Assembly: GCA_037176905.1 (NCBI GenBank)
Contig: JBBBWG010026934.1
Coordinates: 1-64,000 of the forward strand
Direction of reading: 5' to 3'
Length of the DNA: 64,000 nt
DNA from: Azolla pinnata
Lineage: Eukaryota > Streptophyta > Polypodiopsida > Salviniales > Salviniaceae
The notes beneath the pieces are model-generated. The model had not been told where the DNA came from and did not search any database. It saw only the letters and a list, made by a program, of their open reading frames with translations. Each line of letters opens with the position of its first letter. Positions within the stretch are counted from its first letter, which is position 1. The translations under genes were made by a program, and so were the position numbers. Shown here piece by piece: positions 1-11,570 of the stretch.

Positions 1-743
1 AACATTGATTCCTCTACCACCAACTTTTCATTCGGAAAATGGTCAATTTGTTCATTTACTCCAAATTTTTGGCAAGACATTTCTAAAGGAGAAGTTCTTT
101 TTACCTTTTGGCACCCACACGCATCAATACATGCTTTTACATAAAAATTTGATATCCCATGACAACGCATGTCTATAGACCATGTTTTTTGTATTTGTAA
201 CAGTGTATCTTTTAACCCAAGATGACAAGATTTAACATGCGCATTTGCCACTATTTCTTCCCATTGTTCTTCGTATGGTATCTTTAAATTAGAATAGAAC
301 TTTAAGTACATCACATTGTCTTCCCCTAATAATATTCGTTGTTTCATTTTTCTCCACATTTTAATATCAATTGTTATACCATTACGAGCATAACTTAACA
401 TGTCAACTGATATATTTTTCAGTCCTTGTATATCAGCCAACATTAATTCATAGTAATATTTGTTAAATGTGAAGTATTCTTTGGGCAAAAACAAACTCGG
501 GCTTGGGTACTTTACACTATTAATATTAATTACATTGTCATCTATAATTTCTCTGCCACTATCACTGTCACTTGATGATGAGGTCTCTGTAGCAATTGAC
601 TCACTACTTCCACCAATTTTATCATAAAATGACAACGACTCGTCATATAAAGAATCAATATTCTCATTTGCTAATACACTCGGATCATCTTTATATGCAA
701 AGGAGGTTGAGCATTGAGATGGACTCATGTTTAAGTCGAACAT
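1..743 (-). CDS. Open frame with integrase-type H2C2 zinc-binding region, runs off the window
   Basis: Reading the minus strand from an ATG at 743 gives 247 codons without a stop up to the window edge, so the protein is longer than seen. The N-terminal third is acidic and Ser-rich. From about residue 165 there is a His-x4-His, then about 30 residues, then a Cys cluster (H169, H174, C205, C209, C211), followed by a basic stretch. This spacing resembles the H2C2 zinc finger that precedes integrase cores in LTR elements, Ginger-type DNA transposons and KRBA2-like host genes. The core itself would lie beyond the window. The ORF looks whole as far as it goes. Whether it is a mobile-element protein or a domesticated gene cannot be decided here, and further 5' exons are possible because no in-frame stop lies directly upstream. 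Confidence 0.45.
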   Translation of the reverse strand, partial: MFDLNMSPSQCSTSFAYKDDPSVLANENIDSLYDESLSFYDKIGGSSESIATETSSSSDSDSGREIIDDNVININSVKYPSPSLFLPKEYFTFNKYYYELMLADIQGLKNISVDMLSYARNGITIDIKMWRKMKQRILLGEDNVMYLKFYSNLKIPYEEQWEEIVANAHVKSCHLGLKDTLLQIQKTWSIDMRCHGISNFYVKACIDACGCQKVKRTSPLEMSCQKFGVNEQIDHFPNEKLVVEESM

Positions 744-1539
744 TTTAGTTACCCTAAACCTAGAAAACCAAAACAAGCATTCATGAATACTATGCGATAT
801 ACAACCTTAAACCCCCCTAAAAACACATACATCCACAAAGATACATTCATACCTTCTTCACCCTTATAGATCATGTGTTATGTAAGAAAAGTAGTAATAT
901 ATAATAATGCACAACAAAATATATTCTAACTTGATTCAGGAATACATCGAGCACTTTAGAAATCAATAATAAGCACAAACCCTAAACCTTAAAGTTTGGC
1001 AAATAAAAAATCGCAAACCTGAATAATAGAAGGCCCCGAATAGAAAGCCCCTGAATCTTTACTTGTACCTGTTACGTGACCCTTAGAATATCATTTTCCA
1101 TGAACAATCCTCTTATACTTGTAATCGCCCAAAACTGGTATTCCAAGAGCTTTACCTGCAACTGCATGATATATGTAAAAGATCAGAAAATTATTATGCA
1201 TTCTTCTTAATACCACTCGAACGGCTAATGAGCACGATTATCTTGCCCATGTGATTAAGACATTGGTGGTTATGATTTAGGTAACCTAATTAGACTTATA
1301 TGGTACTGATTGTATCCCAACGAAGCAAAACCACAAATGAGTTAAAATACCATTTTACTATAGTGGTCGTTTTTTCATGCACATTCTTTTTGCAATTGCC
1401 ATTCTTTTTGCAATTGTCATTCTTTTTCAAAAAACATAAAGACCCTAAACTCGATGTTCTTTCTTCCCGAGTGTTATGCATTTTAGAAATCATCAAAGAT
1501 TAACAAAATTCTAAGTACCTGTTTCTTTCTAGTTCAAAG

Positions 1540-1830
1540 ATTAGGGTTTCGAGGGGGAGAAGGCTCGGCAGCAACATAAACCGGTTTGGGGATTAGGGTT
1601 TCGGGGTAGCGAAGACGCAAACCCTAAACCCTAAACCGGTTTAGGGATTAGGTTTTCGGGGGTGAAAAGGCTCAACAATAATGGAAACCAATTTAGGGAT
1701 TCGGGTAAGGGGGAGCGATGACGTAACAACACGTTTTGGGGATTAGGGTTTCGAGGGAGCGAAGACGTAACAGCAGCATAAACCGGTTTAGGGGAGCAAA
1801 GCGACAGGGGAAAGTGAAGGAGAGAGAGAG
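1540..1830. repeat. Degenerate tandem repeat with TTAGGG and AAACCGGTTT motifs
   Basis: Four to five diverged units of roughly 70-80 bp share the order ATTAGGGTTTCG, then GAAGACG, then ACATAAACCGGTTTAGGG. The units contain short TTTAGGG-like words, but these are scattered and not a run of the plant telomere heptamer. A GA microsatellite follows at about 1820-1843. No gene is seen in 744-2040. Confidence 0.6.
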
Positions 1831-2199
1831 AGAGAGAGAGAGAAAAAGGAGAAGCAGTTGGGAAAAGTAAGAGAGAGAGAGGAGAGAGAAACTCGTATTC
1901 CATCTCCCCTTTTTTTTTTCTATTTTCCTTTTCTCTTAGACGTTTTTTCAGTGTTTTTATACCATTTAAACGATGGACGGCCCTGATCGCCTGAGATTCC
2001 CCATGCGACTTCGGGGCCGTCCATGCCCGCAATTACCTCTTCGAGCCCATTTAAGAATGGGTTGCAGATAGTGACGAGGCCCCCAGCTTACATAAGGACC
2101 AAAATATGAGGTACAAGTTATTTTGGACTCCAAGACAATGCGCGACCAATTATGTATGCTACAAGATAGATTGGTTTGAAATGCACTTAATAATCAAGT

Positions 2200-2690
2200 A
2201 CGAGAGCTTGTAGAGAATGTCACTAATATTCTTTAACTTATTAAATAATTATATTGTTATTACTCTAATAAGCTAAGTCCAAACTCATTCATTGTGATTC
2301 ATGGAACTCATTGTCAAAGAAAGGAGACAATATTATTATGAGTGTCAACATAAAATGGCATATGTAGAACTTTCACATATAAAGGTTGGAATCTTATCAC
2401 GTATATTATTTCATATAATATACAATATATTTTAATATTAAATAATATCATAAATGATAAGTGTGTTCACGTTGTTAAAATAACTTGTGATATCTACTTG
2501 TCATCTCAAGTCACTAGAGCTGCCAAATGACAACCATGCATGCAGGCCATATGACAATCATATATGGTCTAAGTCGATATAAATAGCGGTCTCGGCCAGC
2601 AAGAGGTATTGCAAAGGAGTTTGACGTTTGTATTCAAGATTCTTGTCCTTGTGATGCTAGGCCATTTTGGTGCTTATCTGTGTTTCGGAA
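2200..2690 (+). mobile_element. 3' end of an LTR retroelement with part of its LTR
   Basis: Sequence from about 2260 to 2335 matches the last internal stretch of the Gypsy element at 54.8-61.4 kb, including AATAAGCTA, CATGGAACTC, and a purine tract before the LTR. A related LTR then starts near 2339 (TGAGTGTCAACATAAAATGG) and includes a TATAAATA box at about 2577. Past the TATA box the sequence diverges from the other LTRs, so this is a related subfamily and its far end is unclear. It is a broken, old fragment of a Ty3/Gypsy relative. Confidence 0.6.
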
Positions 2691-2699
2691 GCTGAGGTT

Positions 2700-3060
2700 G
2701 GCAAAGAATCATTACAGGCGGGATCCATTAGAGAAGCTCGAAGAAAGGTTGGATTTTTGCAAGGGAGACCTATATTCCATTGCAGGAGGCAAAGATTGTA
2801 CAGGAAAATGTTCAAGTGCCTCATAACGAAATCGATCAAAGGATCGAACAAAGCAGGACCATTTTCAAGGGGGCAAAGATTGCAGAGGAAAGAGTATTCG
2901 AGCGCCTTGTAACGAAATCGATCACTCCGATCGGCATCGAATAGGCAGATTGCAAGATTGCCGACTTTCATCAGGAGGCAAGATTGCACAGGGAAGAAGC
3001 ATTCCTTCCAAGCGCCTCGTAAAGAAATCAATCGAAGGAGCCCGGCATCGAGCAGACCAG
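2700..3060. repeat. Three-unit tandem repeat, about 100 bp period
   Basis: Three diverged units share GGCAAAGATTG or GGCAAGATTG, then ACAGG, then GCGCCTCGTAACGAAATCGATC. They follow the LTR fragment and may be its downstream part or an independent minisatellite. A GATC microsatellite (self-complementary) sits just downstream at about 3141-3162. Confidence 0.55.
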
Positions 3061-3190
3061 CAAAACGTTGGACAGAACCGACGATCGGCCCAACGAGCAG
3101 CGAACCAGTAACACCTGCATGAAGCAGAATAGATCATTACGATCGATCGATCGATCGATCGACGTATGTTTTCCACATAATTCCTCAATC

Positions 3191-3312
3191 AGTAGAGTAG
3201 CTTGTGGGCTTTTTTTTTGTCCGCCCAAGTGTGAAACCAAAAGTTGCTACTTCGTAGTCAGTAGCTTGTGGGCATTTTTTGTCCGCTCAAGTGTGAAACC
3301 AAAATTTGCCAC
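3191..3312 (+). repeat. Direct duplication (about 63 bp) upstream of DCC1, carrying the CAAGTGTGAAACCAAA motif
   Basis: Two adjacent copies contain GTAGCTTGTGGGC, a T run, GTCCGC(C/T)CAAGTGTGAAACC and AAAA. They lie about 450-550 bp before the DCC1 start codon. The same 15-base word AAGTGTGAAACCAAA occurs once in the same gene-relative orientation upstream of OEP61 (minus strand, 54090-54104). This may be a promoter element or a transcription-start motif; the role is inferred only. Confidence 0.45.
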
Positions 3313-3749
3313 TTCGTCTTCCCTCCCGCGACAGAGAGGTTCAGTTCGGAAGAAGGAGAAGAATCTGTGTGATTTTAGGGTTTGCGGCCTCGCCATGGCA
3401 GCAGCAGCAGCTGGATTACAGCATCACTGCTGCAGAGAAATGGTGTCTTGAATTCGGGTTCTGTAGCTGGGAAGAACAGCTTGTCTGTCCGCTAATGGTT
3501 TATGGCGTACCTGTGGAGATCCATCAATCCTTGGCCAAATTAGGGTTTTGGTTGACTTGCCACCAGGTCTTTTCCGAATCTGAAGGTTGCACTCCGAGCT
3601 CTGGCGCTAGAGTTGGGATAGAAAGGTGCATTCCAATCGCTGCCGGAGTCGCGCCAGGGGCTGCAAATCTCATTGAAATTGGACTTTAGGGTTAGGGTTC
3701 GGAGTTTCCGGTTTCGGACTCTCTCTCCCTCTCTCCTTTCTGGCTTTCC

Positions 3750-5196
3750 ATGGAGACCGAATCGATAATCAGTATGTCTGCAGGCTCAACAGCAGAGATA
3801 GGCTACCAGGAAGGGTTTGGATCAGAAGATTTGAAGCTTTTAGAGGTGGACGAAAGCTTACTGAAGGAGATCATGGAGAAAGGGTAAGTCTCTCTCTCTC
3901 TTGTCTCACTGATCTATTCTTTTAGCATCTATGATCATTCAATGCTTCATTTGTTTTCCATTTCATTCTGTGCTAGGGTTGTGATCAGAGGCGACTTGAA
4001 TGATGAAGCTGTGCTATGCACATCAGATCGCACATACTCCATCAAATTTGTGATGACATCTAACACGGTTCTGGTCATGCCGCCGACCCCTCGCCCGAAG
4101 CCGAACGAGAATGGTAGCTGCCCCCGAACCCTAAGAGCTATGGCATTGGTGAATGGGCATCTAGAGCTAGCAGAGGTTTTGCCCAGCATTGAAATCTTGA
4201 AATCATTGTTATCGATGAGGCCATACAATGAAGAAACCATGAATGGTGGGGACAATGGTGATGGTGACAACGGTGATGGCGATGTCGATGGCAATTGCGA
4301 TGGTTTGTTCACGTTCGAGGACTTATTGGAGCGTGTCCAGATGAGCGAGATGGAGCTTCGGGAAGCTCTGGAGAGGCTTTCGGCTTTCCCGATGGGGAAA
4401 TTCTGGCGTGTCGCCGATGAAGCTCTGCTTAGGAGCGTTCTCGACCTTATCGTACTCAATTCAGTGCAGCACGATTGGTCGATCCGATCGCTGGATGAGG
4501 CTCAAGTTGTTGCAACCTTGAAGGATGATGGATTCCCTCCTCGAATAGTCATGCACTGCCTTGCCACATTTGGTCAAAAGAAAATTTCAGGTTTTGCACC
4601 CGAACATGGGCTCTCTCCTAATGAACATGGACAAGCCGGCAGTAGTGTTTGGGAGCTCGATCAACGCCTGGTTTGCCTCCACTATGCCAAGCAGCTGCTT
4701 TCTTCAACAAAACCCAGATGGAAGCTTGATGACTTTCTTGATGCCTGGCGTGGGCGTATTCCTCCTGGAATGGATGCTCCCCATCTGGACATGCTCAGAG
4801 GGGAGGTCCTCACCGAAAAGATGGGCTCCGAGACATGGCTCCAGCACTTCCCGGTGTCCAAATTGCCCACGAATCCACCCGACAGATTCGCTGCTCTATT
4901 CAAGGAGAGGCCTAGGTGGGAATGGCAAGACTTGGAGCCTTATGTCAGGTCAGTATCCACAGCATTTTCCATGGAAAAGAAGGAAAGGAAACTCGCATCT
5001 GATGATTCTAGGTTTAGTTTTGCTTTTCTCTTTGGTTGGAATGTGGGTGGTTCACTTGACACTCTAATTATGTTGTCTCGTGTGATTGTGTAGCGACATT
5101 AGAGCTCCAGGGAAATCAGTGGAGGCATTGCTCTTGAAATTTACGAGGCGGACACAACCGACGGCGGATGCATTGCCCATCTTCACTGCCAGATAA
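3750..5196 (+). CDS. DCC1: Sister chromatid cohesion protein DCC1
   Basis: DCC1, with CTF8 and CTF18, forms the alternative clamp loader Ctf18-RFC, which handles PCNA at forks and supports cohesion in the nucleus. I place three exons: 3750-3883, 3977-4948 and 5094-5196, all with GT-AG borders and consistent phase, giving 402 residues, close to the family's usual length. The conserved N-terminal core is visible as VVIRGDLNDEAVLCTSDRTY followed by VMTSNTVLVMPP. The C-terminal winged-helix part (RWKLDDFLDAW, GMDAPHLDMLRGEVL, FPVSKLPTNPPDRFAALF) is also clear. The start was chosen because it opens exon 1 with METES and joins in frame. One oddity is an acidic Gly-Asn-Asp tract in mid-protein (about 4240-4300), made of short GGTGAT-type repeats. 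The gene stands alone; its leader holds the duplicated motif at 3191-3312. Confidence 0.93.
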
Positions 5197-7600
5197 GCAT
5201 CTGGTGCATTCGATTCATTGTTCTTTCCAATGTAAAGTAGATGGTTTTGATGGAAGGACGGAGGTGCAAAGGGTTTTTTTTTATCTGCTTAGGGATTTGA
5301 CAAGCTAAATCAGAAACCTTAAAAATGAATTGTTAGGTGGCTGATTATATGCAGTCAATCTGTTCCTTGAAACCGAAGCTCTGTAAAGCCCATAATCAGG
5401 ATTTCTTTTAAGAGAACATCTATTTTCGTAAGAACTGTCAGGCTTTTTAATTCATGTACGCTAATACTAATCTCATTGTGAATATTGTTTTATGTTTTTT
5501 CTTTTTTACAATGAGTTACCATGTCAAGTTTGAATGTTAACAGCGTTTCAAAACCATTTCATAAAAAGTTTGACTGTTTATGTGTGTATATAGAAAGGCT
5601 GTGAAACTGTCAAAAGCTTCAAAGCCAAACCGTATCAAACTGTTTGTAAAGAGTGTGGAACCCAGCCATGTCGAGCCACATAGCTAAAAGTATGCAGTAC
5701 ATCATTCAGAAGTGGTTCTACCAAATAATGTACGTAAAGTGGAAACAGATGGTCGTAAAAAATTGGTTAGTTACATAAACGTTATCAAATTCACTGATTA
5801 GTTGTAATCATCAAATCAGTAAAGTAATAAAATTTGGCATTATAAACGTTAAGCTGTTTAAATCGTGGAGTGAATTAGGGCAGAAGTGAATCACAACTTA
5901 CAAATCACAGAGCCCAAACTAGTAACTGAATCTGAACTTGCCTATGTTGAGCTGAGCTGCTTAGGAATCGTGACTTGATCGGGTTGGTTCAGTTCTGCTG
6001 AAACCAAAGTGGGCAATGTGAGGATGAGAGCTGTTTGGTGTGCAACCATGACATCTTGTACATTATGTACATTTCATCTCTGGAACACAAAGGGCAGTTT
6101 CGTTGTCCAGGCTCATGTGCCCATGTCCATCGGGAAAACTTCTAACAGGATCTTGTCTCATTCTTTGTTCTAGAGATTTGCCAAGGTTTTGCAACAAGGT
6201 CCCACTTCTCATGGACTTGCCCAACAGCAGCAAATGCCGCTTTTGCTTGTCATCTCGGAGCTAGATCTTTATCCGTTTAATTCAACGTTTTATTTCAAAG
6301 CGAAGATCTTCCTCATTGGCCACAAGATGTTGCTTTTCTTTCTCAAGCAGCTCAGGTTTCCGAGAAGCAAACAATTTGGACAAGCTGGGCTAAGTCAGGA
6401 ATCATGGGAGTAGGATATTTTTTCTTTTTTTGGTGGTTCAGCTCACTTCAAAGTCTTCTAGTGGAGTATTGCTAAAAGCAAAACTGGTAAAGGTCGGTGA
6501 TATGGTCCATGGCAGCTTAAGAAACAAAGATAGTCGCCTCTCTTCATAAAGACTCAGTTGATGCATCTTTGGGCTGGAACTTCATATCTGCTGCAACCTT
6601 TTCTGCAAGGATGAGGTTGCCACTTCCACATTGCTGTTTTTGTTGGTTCCTTGGCTTGCTTTACATTCATTCATTCAATAGGGCCTACATACATACATAA
6701 ATAAATAAATAAATATATATATATATATGTATAATGTTGAAGAGTCAATGTGATGCTACTGTGCTGTTGCAGATGGAAGATCGATCGGGGAAATCCCATG
6801 TTATCCGGATCTTGTTTCGAGTCTGAGAAAAGGAAGAGAGGATTTTCGGCAAAATGGTATCAACAGCACCGCGACGATGACAGCTACAAATCAAGTAATC
6901 ACATATGTTTAGCTTAATCCTTGGGGCGATTTCTCTGAATGAGAAGAAACCACACGAGGGTGTTTTTACGTGTTACAGATTGCGGTTGCGCTCTCGTACG
7001 CATCGATATCGGATGCTGGCAAGAGATCTTGCTGGACTTGTGGGTCTGGTAGCCCCGCAACAGATATGCCTGTTTTTCTTGCGCTCGCCGGTGTCGAGCT
7101 GATGCAGTAAAAGGTTATCTCTGCACATGTCTGGTGCGGGTGATAGTCGCTTTTTCCCTTTTTGACTTGGGATTGTGGTGAGTAGTCCCAAAGGCTCATC
7201 AAGGTAGAGTCTGCAGCAACTTGACAGGATGGCATCTGAATCGACAAGCAAAAGTCGGCCCTTCTGCCAGTCTTTCCGGTGCATACACTGAACAATCTTC
7301 CAATTCAGTTGCCAGATTTGGCGAGTCGCATGAACACCCAGAAGTTTGATGCTAGGAAGGTTTGGCAGAGTGGTCTATGGTGTGTTTCTTCTACCTTGTA
7401 AGTTGTCGGAGATTGGACAAACCTCCGGCTAGCGATTCGATCGATCGTCAGCAATCCGACCGTAATCCGGTGGTGCATATGTCGGCAGTCGTCTAGGTCA
7501 ATTATGTTGGGTTGGATCGATTGAAGCATGCATGGGACACTTTGGTTTGCAGTTCTCGAGCAGACAAAGGGTCTCTATTGGCTCGTAAAACATTTATGCC
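5197..7600. other. Intergenic DNA downstream of DCC1, no gene recognised
   Basis: The first few hundred bases are likely the DCC1 3' UTR and flank. Short open frames occur at 6189-6413, 6905-7102 and, on the minus strand, 6966-7295, but none shows a family motif or plausible exon structure. An AAAT/AT microsatellite lies at about 6695-6730. A coding-like patch at about 6780-6900 could be a relic, but I cannot name it. Confidence 0.5.
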
Positions 7601-7624
7601 AGTGTTCTAATTTACTCCATTTAC

Positions 7625-8265
7625 GAGTAGGTATTGGCAACGGCTCGGCTTGGTTTAGCTGGTTAAGGAGATTTTCAAGCCTAGATGTTTACGCTTGAGT
7701 TGTTTAGGAAAACTCAGGCGTCAGTTGTTTCAAAATCGGTTAAGACTTAAGTTGGTTCGATTAAGACTTATGCTAGACTAGGGCAAGCTGTTTAATACTT
7801 AAACCGGTTTAATACGCTAGACTTCAGTTGGTTTGGTTAAGACGAGCGCTAGTTTAGGGCGAACTGTTTAAAACTTAAACCAGTTTAAGCCATAGCAATT
7901 AAGACTTGGGCCAGTTTAGGCCAAATTGGTTAAGACTTAAACCGGTTTAGGCTATACCAGTTAAGCCAGTTTAGGTCAAACTGATTAAGTCTTAAGCTGG
8001 TCTAGGCCAAATTGGTTAAAGACTCAAACTAGTTTAGAGGTATATTGGTTAAGCCAGTTTAGGTCAAACTGATTGAGCCAGTTTAGGCCCAAATTGGTAT
8101 TGCCTAAACTGGCTTAACTGGTATATTGGTTAAGCCAGTTTAGGCAATACCAGTTAAGCCAGTTTAGGCAATACCAGTTAAGCCAGTTTAGCCTAAACTG
8201 ATTGAGCCTTAAGCTGGTTTAGGTTAAACCGGTTTAGGCCAAACTGATTAAGACTTAAATAATAG
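7625..8265. repeat. Minisatellite of TTAAGACTTAAACCGGTTTAGG-type units with an internal inversion
   Basis: About 15-20 irregular units of 30-45 bp combine GGTTAAG, ACTTAAACCGGTTTAGGC and CCAAATTGGTT. The word AAACCGGTTT is itself palindromic. At about 8090-8185 the order flips: GCCTAAACTGGCTTAACTGG is followed by its reverse complement, and AATACCAGTTAAGCCAGTTT is then repeated. The array can therefore fold into hairpins. Confidence 0.75.
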
Positions 8266-10250
8266 TTAATTGTTTTTTATTCTAGTTTTTTGGTTTTCTT
8301 GGTTGAAGAATTTTATGAACGTACCAAACATATTTCAACTTTCAACACAAGACTAAAAAAACAAAGGAAAATAAATAATAAAAAACTGCAAATGCGGGAA
8401 ACTAAATAATTAACAAAATATTTTTAAAAAACAGGGGGATAAATTCGGCTTTTTTAAGAAAGATTTTTTTTGGTTGAAAATAAAGAAACGCCAAAATTGT
8501 ACGTGTTATTAGAAAAGAAAGATGATAGAAAATTAGGATGGTTTTTATTTTTATTTTTGGCCATTTTCTTTACGGTTCAAAATTGGTTTAAACTTATTTT
8601 GGTTTTGGAGAATTTCCGAAATTAAAGAAAGTAGATACCGAAAATTAAATAAAGTAAATAGGCAGTAAAAAGATTAGAAAAATCCGTTAAAGGAAGATAA
8701 AAAAAAAACCCCAAATAAAGCAGGCAAAAAGAGTACGCAAGAAATAAAAATCAAAATAGATTGTAATATTATTTATTTTTAAATCAAAATGGATTATTAA
8801 AATTTTGGGGTAAAATGAAGGGGTAAAACAAGAAAAAGAAGTTAAAATTTAATAGCGCCATAAAAGGGAAAAAAAAGCCAGAAAAGAGGGGTAAAAAAAG
8901 AAAAAGGAAAGGAAAAGAAAATGGAAAGGAAAAGAAAATACGGAAAGAAAAGAATTAAAACAAAAAAAGAGGGCGCCAAAAAACCAGAGCAGTAAAAACA
9001 AATCCGGAAGTAAAAATCCGCAAACGCAAACGCAAACGCAAACGCAAACGCAAACGCAAAAAATCCCCTTCTGTTTTTTTTTTCCGCCCCAGAGACTTTT
9101 TTGAGGAAATACAATTTTGCTTTTTTTTTTGTAATTATCCTGGCTTTTTGGCGGGGTTTTTCCTTTATTTTTTATTTTTAATTAAAAGCTGGCGGAAAAA
9201 GAGAAAAAAAAAGAAAAGGAGAAGACGAAGAAAAAAAAAGCTGTAAAAACAAAAAGGATCGCGACAGGCGAAAGGAAGATAAATAAATAAATAAATGAAT
9301 GAATGAATAAATAAATAATAATAACAAACTAGTATTTTTTTGGGCTGTTTGTTAGATGTATATTTATTTATTTATTCGATTATTTCTTTTATTATCTCGG
9401 TACTCTTATCTTATTTTATTATTTCGGTAGCCCTTCGCATTATTAGCCCCCGTTTTTTTTATGTCCCTTTTTTTTTTCTTTTTGTGTGAAATAAAAAGAA
9501 GTTTTCAAAAAATAGGCATCAAAGAAAAATAAATCAAAACCCAGTAATGCGAAAGGGAATAAATAAATAAAGAAACGAATTAAAACAATGCGCTCAAAGA
9601 AAATAAATCGAACTCAGTAATGCGAGAGAGAATAAATAAATAAATAAATAAATGAATTAAAATGTGGGGGGAGATCATCAGAGTCTGTTTTCTTCATTTT
9701 TTTAGGAGAAATAAAATAATACGCCGAAAAATATATATATACAAACAAGAAAATAACAGCAAAATCCTGCCCTTTTTATGCAGTATTTCCGGCCATTTTA
9801 ATTTCTATTTTCTATTTTTCGTCGCGGTTTCTATTTCCATAATAAACAAAAAGCCTCGAAAAAGGCCAAAAACTAAATTCCGTATTTTGTTCGCAATTTA
9901 TTATTTGATCTGTTAATTCTCTTTTCCTAAAATGGGTTTCGTTTAGCTTTCTTTTCTCCCCTTTTATTTTTGGGCGGGGCTAAATTATTTATTTATTTAT
10001 TTTGTTTCCTTTTTCCCGGAAAGAAATGTGTATTATTAATGCATTAATAGTTGTTTCCAGGGGAAAAAAGAAAAAAGAAACCCAATTAAAAAGTCTTTAT
10101 TTTATTTGTATTTCCGTTTTTCTTTTTCAAAATTTAGGAATCGAATTTGTTTTACGAATTTGTTCTTCTTTAAAATATTCTTCTTTTTCTCATATTTCTT
10201 TCTCCCTATTTTTAATTTTTTAATTTTATTTTTTGGTATTCCCCCTTCTT
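8266..10250. repeat. AT-rich low-complexity block with alternating purine and pyrimidine strands
   Basis: No gene is seen. The plus strand is strongly A/G-rich at about 8330-9060 and 9180-9330, T/C-rich at 9360-9480, A/G-rich again at 9490-9660, and T/C-rich at 9900-10250. It contains AAAT tetranucleotide runs (9280-9320, 9555-9570, 9635-9655) and seven CGCAAA hexamers at 9019-9060. The open frames here are low-complexity by-products. Confidence 0.7.
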
Positions 10251-10501
10251 CCCCCCTTTCTGCAGGTTTTAGGGTTTCCGGAGCAGGTTAGGGTTTGCGA
10301 GCAAGACACTGTGTTTTTCTCTTCTCCCTGCTGCTTTCCTCTTCTTCTTCTTCTTCTTCTTCTTCATCTTCATCATCTTCTGACAAGATTTTTCTTGAAG
10401 GTTTTGACCTACGACGCGAATTCGGCTGTTTCCCCTCTTCTATGTTTTTACTCCGTTTTTCAAGATCCAGACCGAAGGACTTCGTCATCGCTCTGTCACA
10501 G
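10251..10501 (+). other. Probable 5' leader exon of the AHL gene
   Basis: A CTT-rich stretch (10341-10380) lies in a transcript-like segment that ends at CACAG followed by GTAAGGG, a strong splice donor at 10502. The next convincing acceptor lies shortly before the AHL start codon. Leader introns are common in plant AHL genes. The transcription start is not defined by sequence. Confidence 0.45.
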
Positions 10502-11285
10502 GTAAGGGTTTTTCTCACTTACCCCTCCCCCCCCCCTTTTCCCTTCTTCCTGCTTCATTCCGTTTTTGTTATGTTCCCTTTGCGGAATTGATCAGATCTA
10601 CGCCAATTCGGTCTGTTTGTGCGAGATATGGCTGCGCTTTGCTTTCCCATCTTAGGAATTACGCTCAATTCTGCCAATCTCCGCCGTTTTGAGGCCATGG
10701 ATGATGTGTAGGAGTTGAAGATGCCCTTATTTCACAGAGAAATTCGGAGTGAAGTAAGAAGGAGAGAAAAGAAGAAAGAATATGAAAAACCCTTCTTCTT
10801 CTTTTTTTTCTATCCTAAATTTCTTTTGGCTACTCCTCCATTCAGAAACAGAAGGAATTCCTCTCTGTTGGGGAAAAACCCCCCTTTTGGCATGTGTGAG
10901 AGTGATCATCACTTGTAATGCAAGGTGCTAAACCCACCCTTCTAAAGCAAAGAAACAGTGGAGAGAGGGAGAGAGAGAAAGAGAGCAAAAGGGGAGGTGG
11001 GTTTTGGCAGGAACGTGAAAAAATCTGTGGGTCTCACTCCTCCATGAAACAAGTGCCCTATGATCTTTCGCCATTGCTAAGTATCTCCTATCTTCTTGCC
11101 CTAAATTCAGTTTCTGTTCATGTTGGTACAACAAAAAGGCCTGAGCTGGAATTAAGTGCCATCACCTTATGCTTGCAAGACGTTGGAAAAATCGTGTATA
11201 TGGCACGCACACAGAAAGGGATGTAGCTTCTAATGAGGTGGAATGCTCAAGATTGGAAAGGGGGTTGCGGTTATTTGTAGTTACA

Positions 11286-11535
11286 TGGGTTTGAGCCATT
11301 ATTGTTTACAGCTTTGGAAAGCCAATAAGTAGAGGAGCTCAAACCCTCTGACTATACATGTACAAATAAACAGGTACAGTCAGTGACACTATCATAACAA
11401 ATTGAGGATGGGTTCGGGCCAATTGTTGTTTTGCAGCTTTGGAAAGCCAATGAGTTTGAGGAGTTTGAAACCTCTGAGACAATACATGTGTCCAAAATGT
11501 TGCAGGTAGAGTCAGCGATTGTATAACAAATCGAG
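11286..11535 (+). repeat. Tandem duplication (period about 125 bp) abutting the AHL coding start
   Basis: Copy 1 (about 11286-11409) and copy 2 (about 11410-11535) share GCTTTGGAAAGCCAAT, CTCTGA, ATACATGT, CAGGTA, GAGTCAG and ATAACAAAT. Copy 2 supplies the TGCAG that could be the acceptor of the leader intron, and ends 36 bases before the ATG. Confidence 0.75.
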
Positions 11536-11570
11536 GAAAGATAGCATCGAATACGCCCCCTCCCCGGTAC

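Noticed and set aside
1540-1800. Interstitial telomere array
   Set aside because: TTTAGGG words are scattered inside 70-80-bp units and never form a clean heptamer run.
1631-2032. 133-codon minus-strand frame
   Set aside because: It runs through the TTAGGG-type repeat and a GA microsatellite and shows only Ser/Leu low complexity.
3947-4459. 170-codon minus-strand frame
   Set aside because: It is antisense to DCC1 exon 2 and has no features of its own.
8842-9114. Minus-strand frame with FAFAFA repeats
   Set aside because: It is a translation of the CGCAAA hexamer run and A/G-rich filler.
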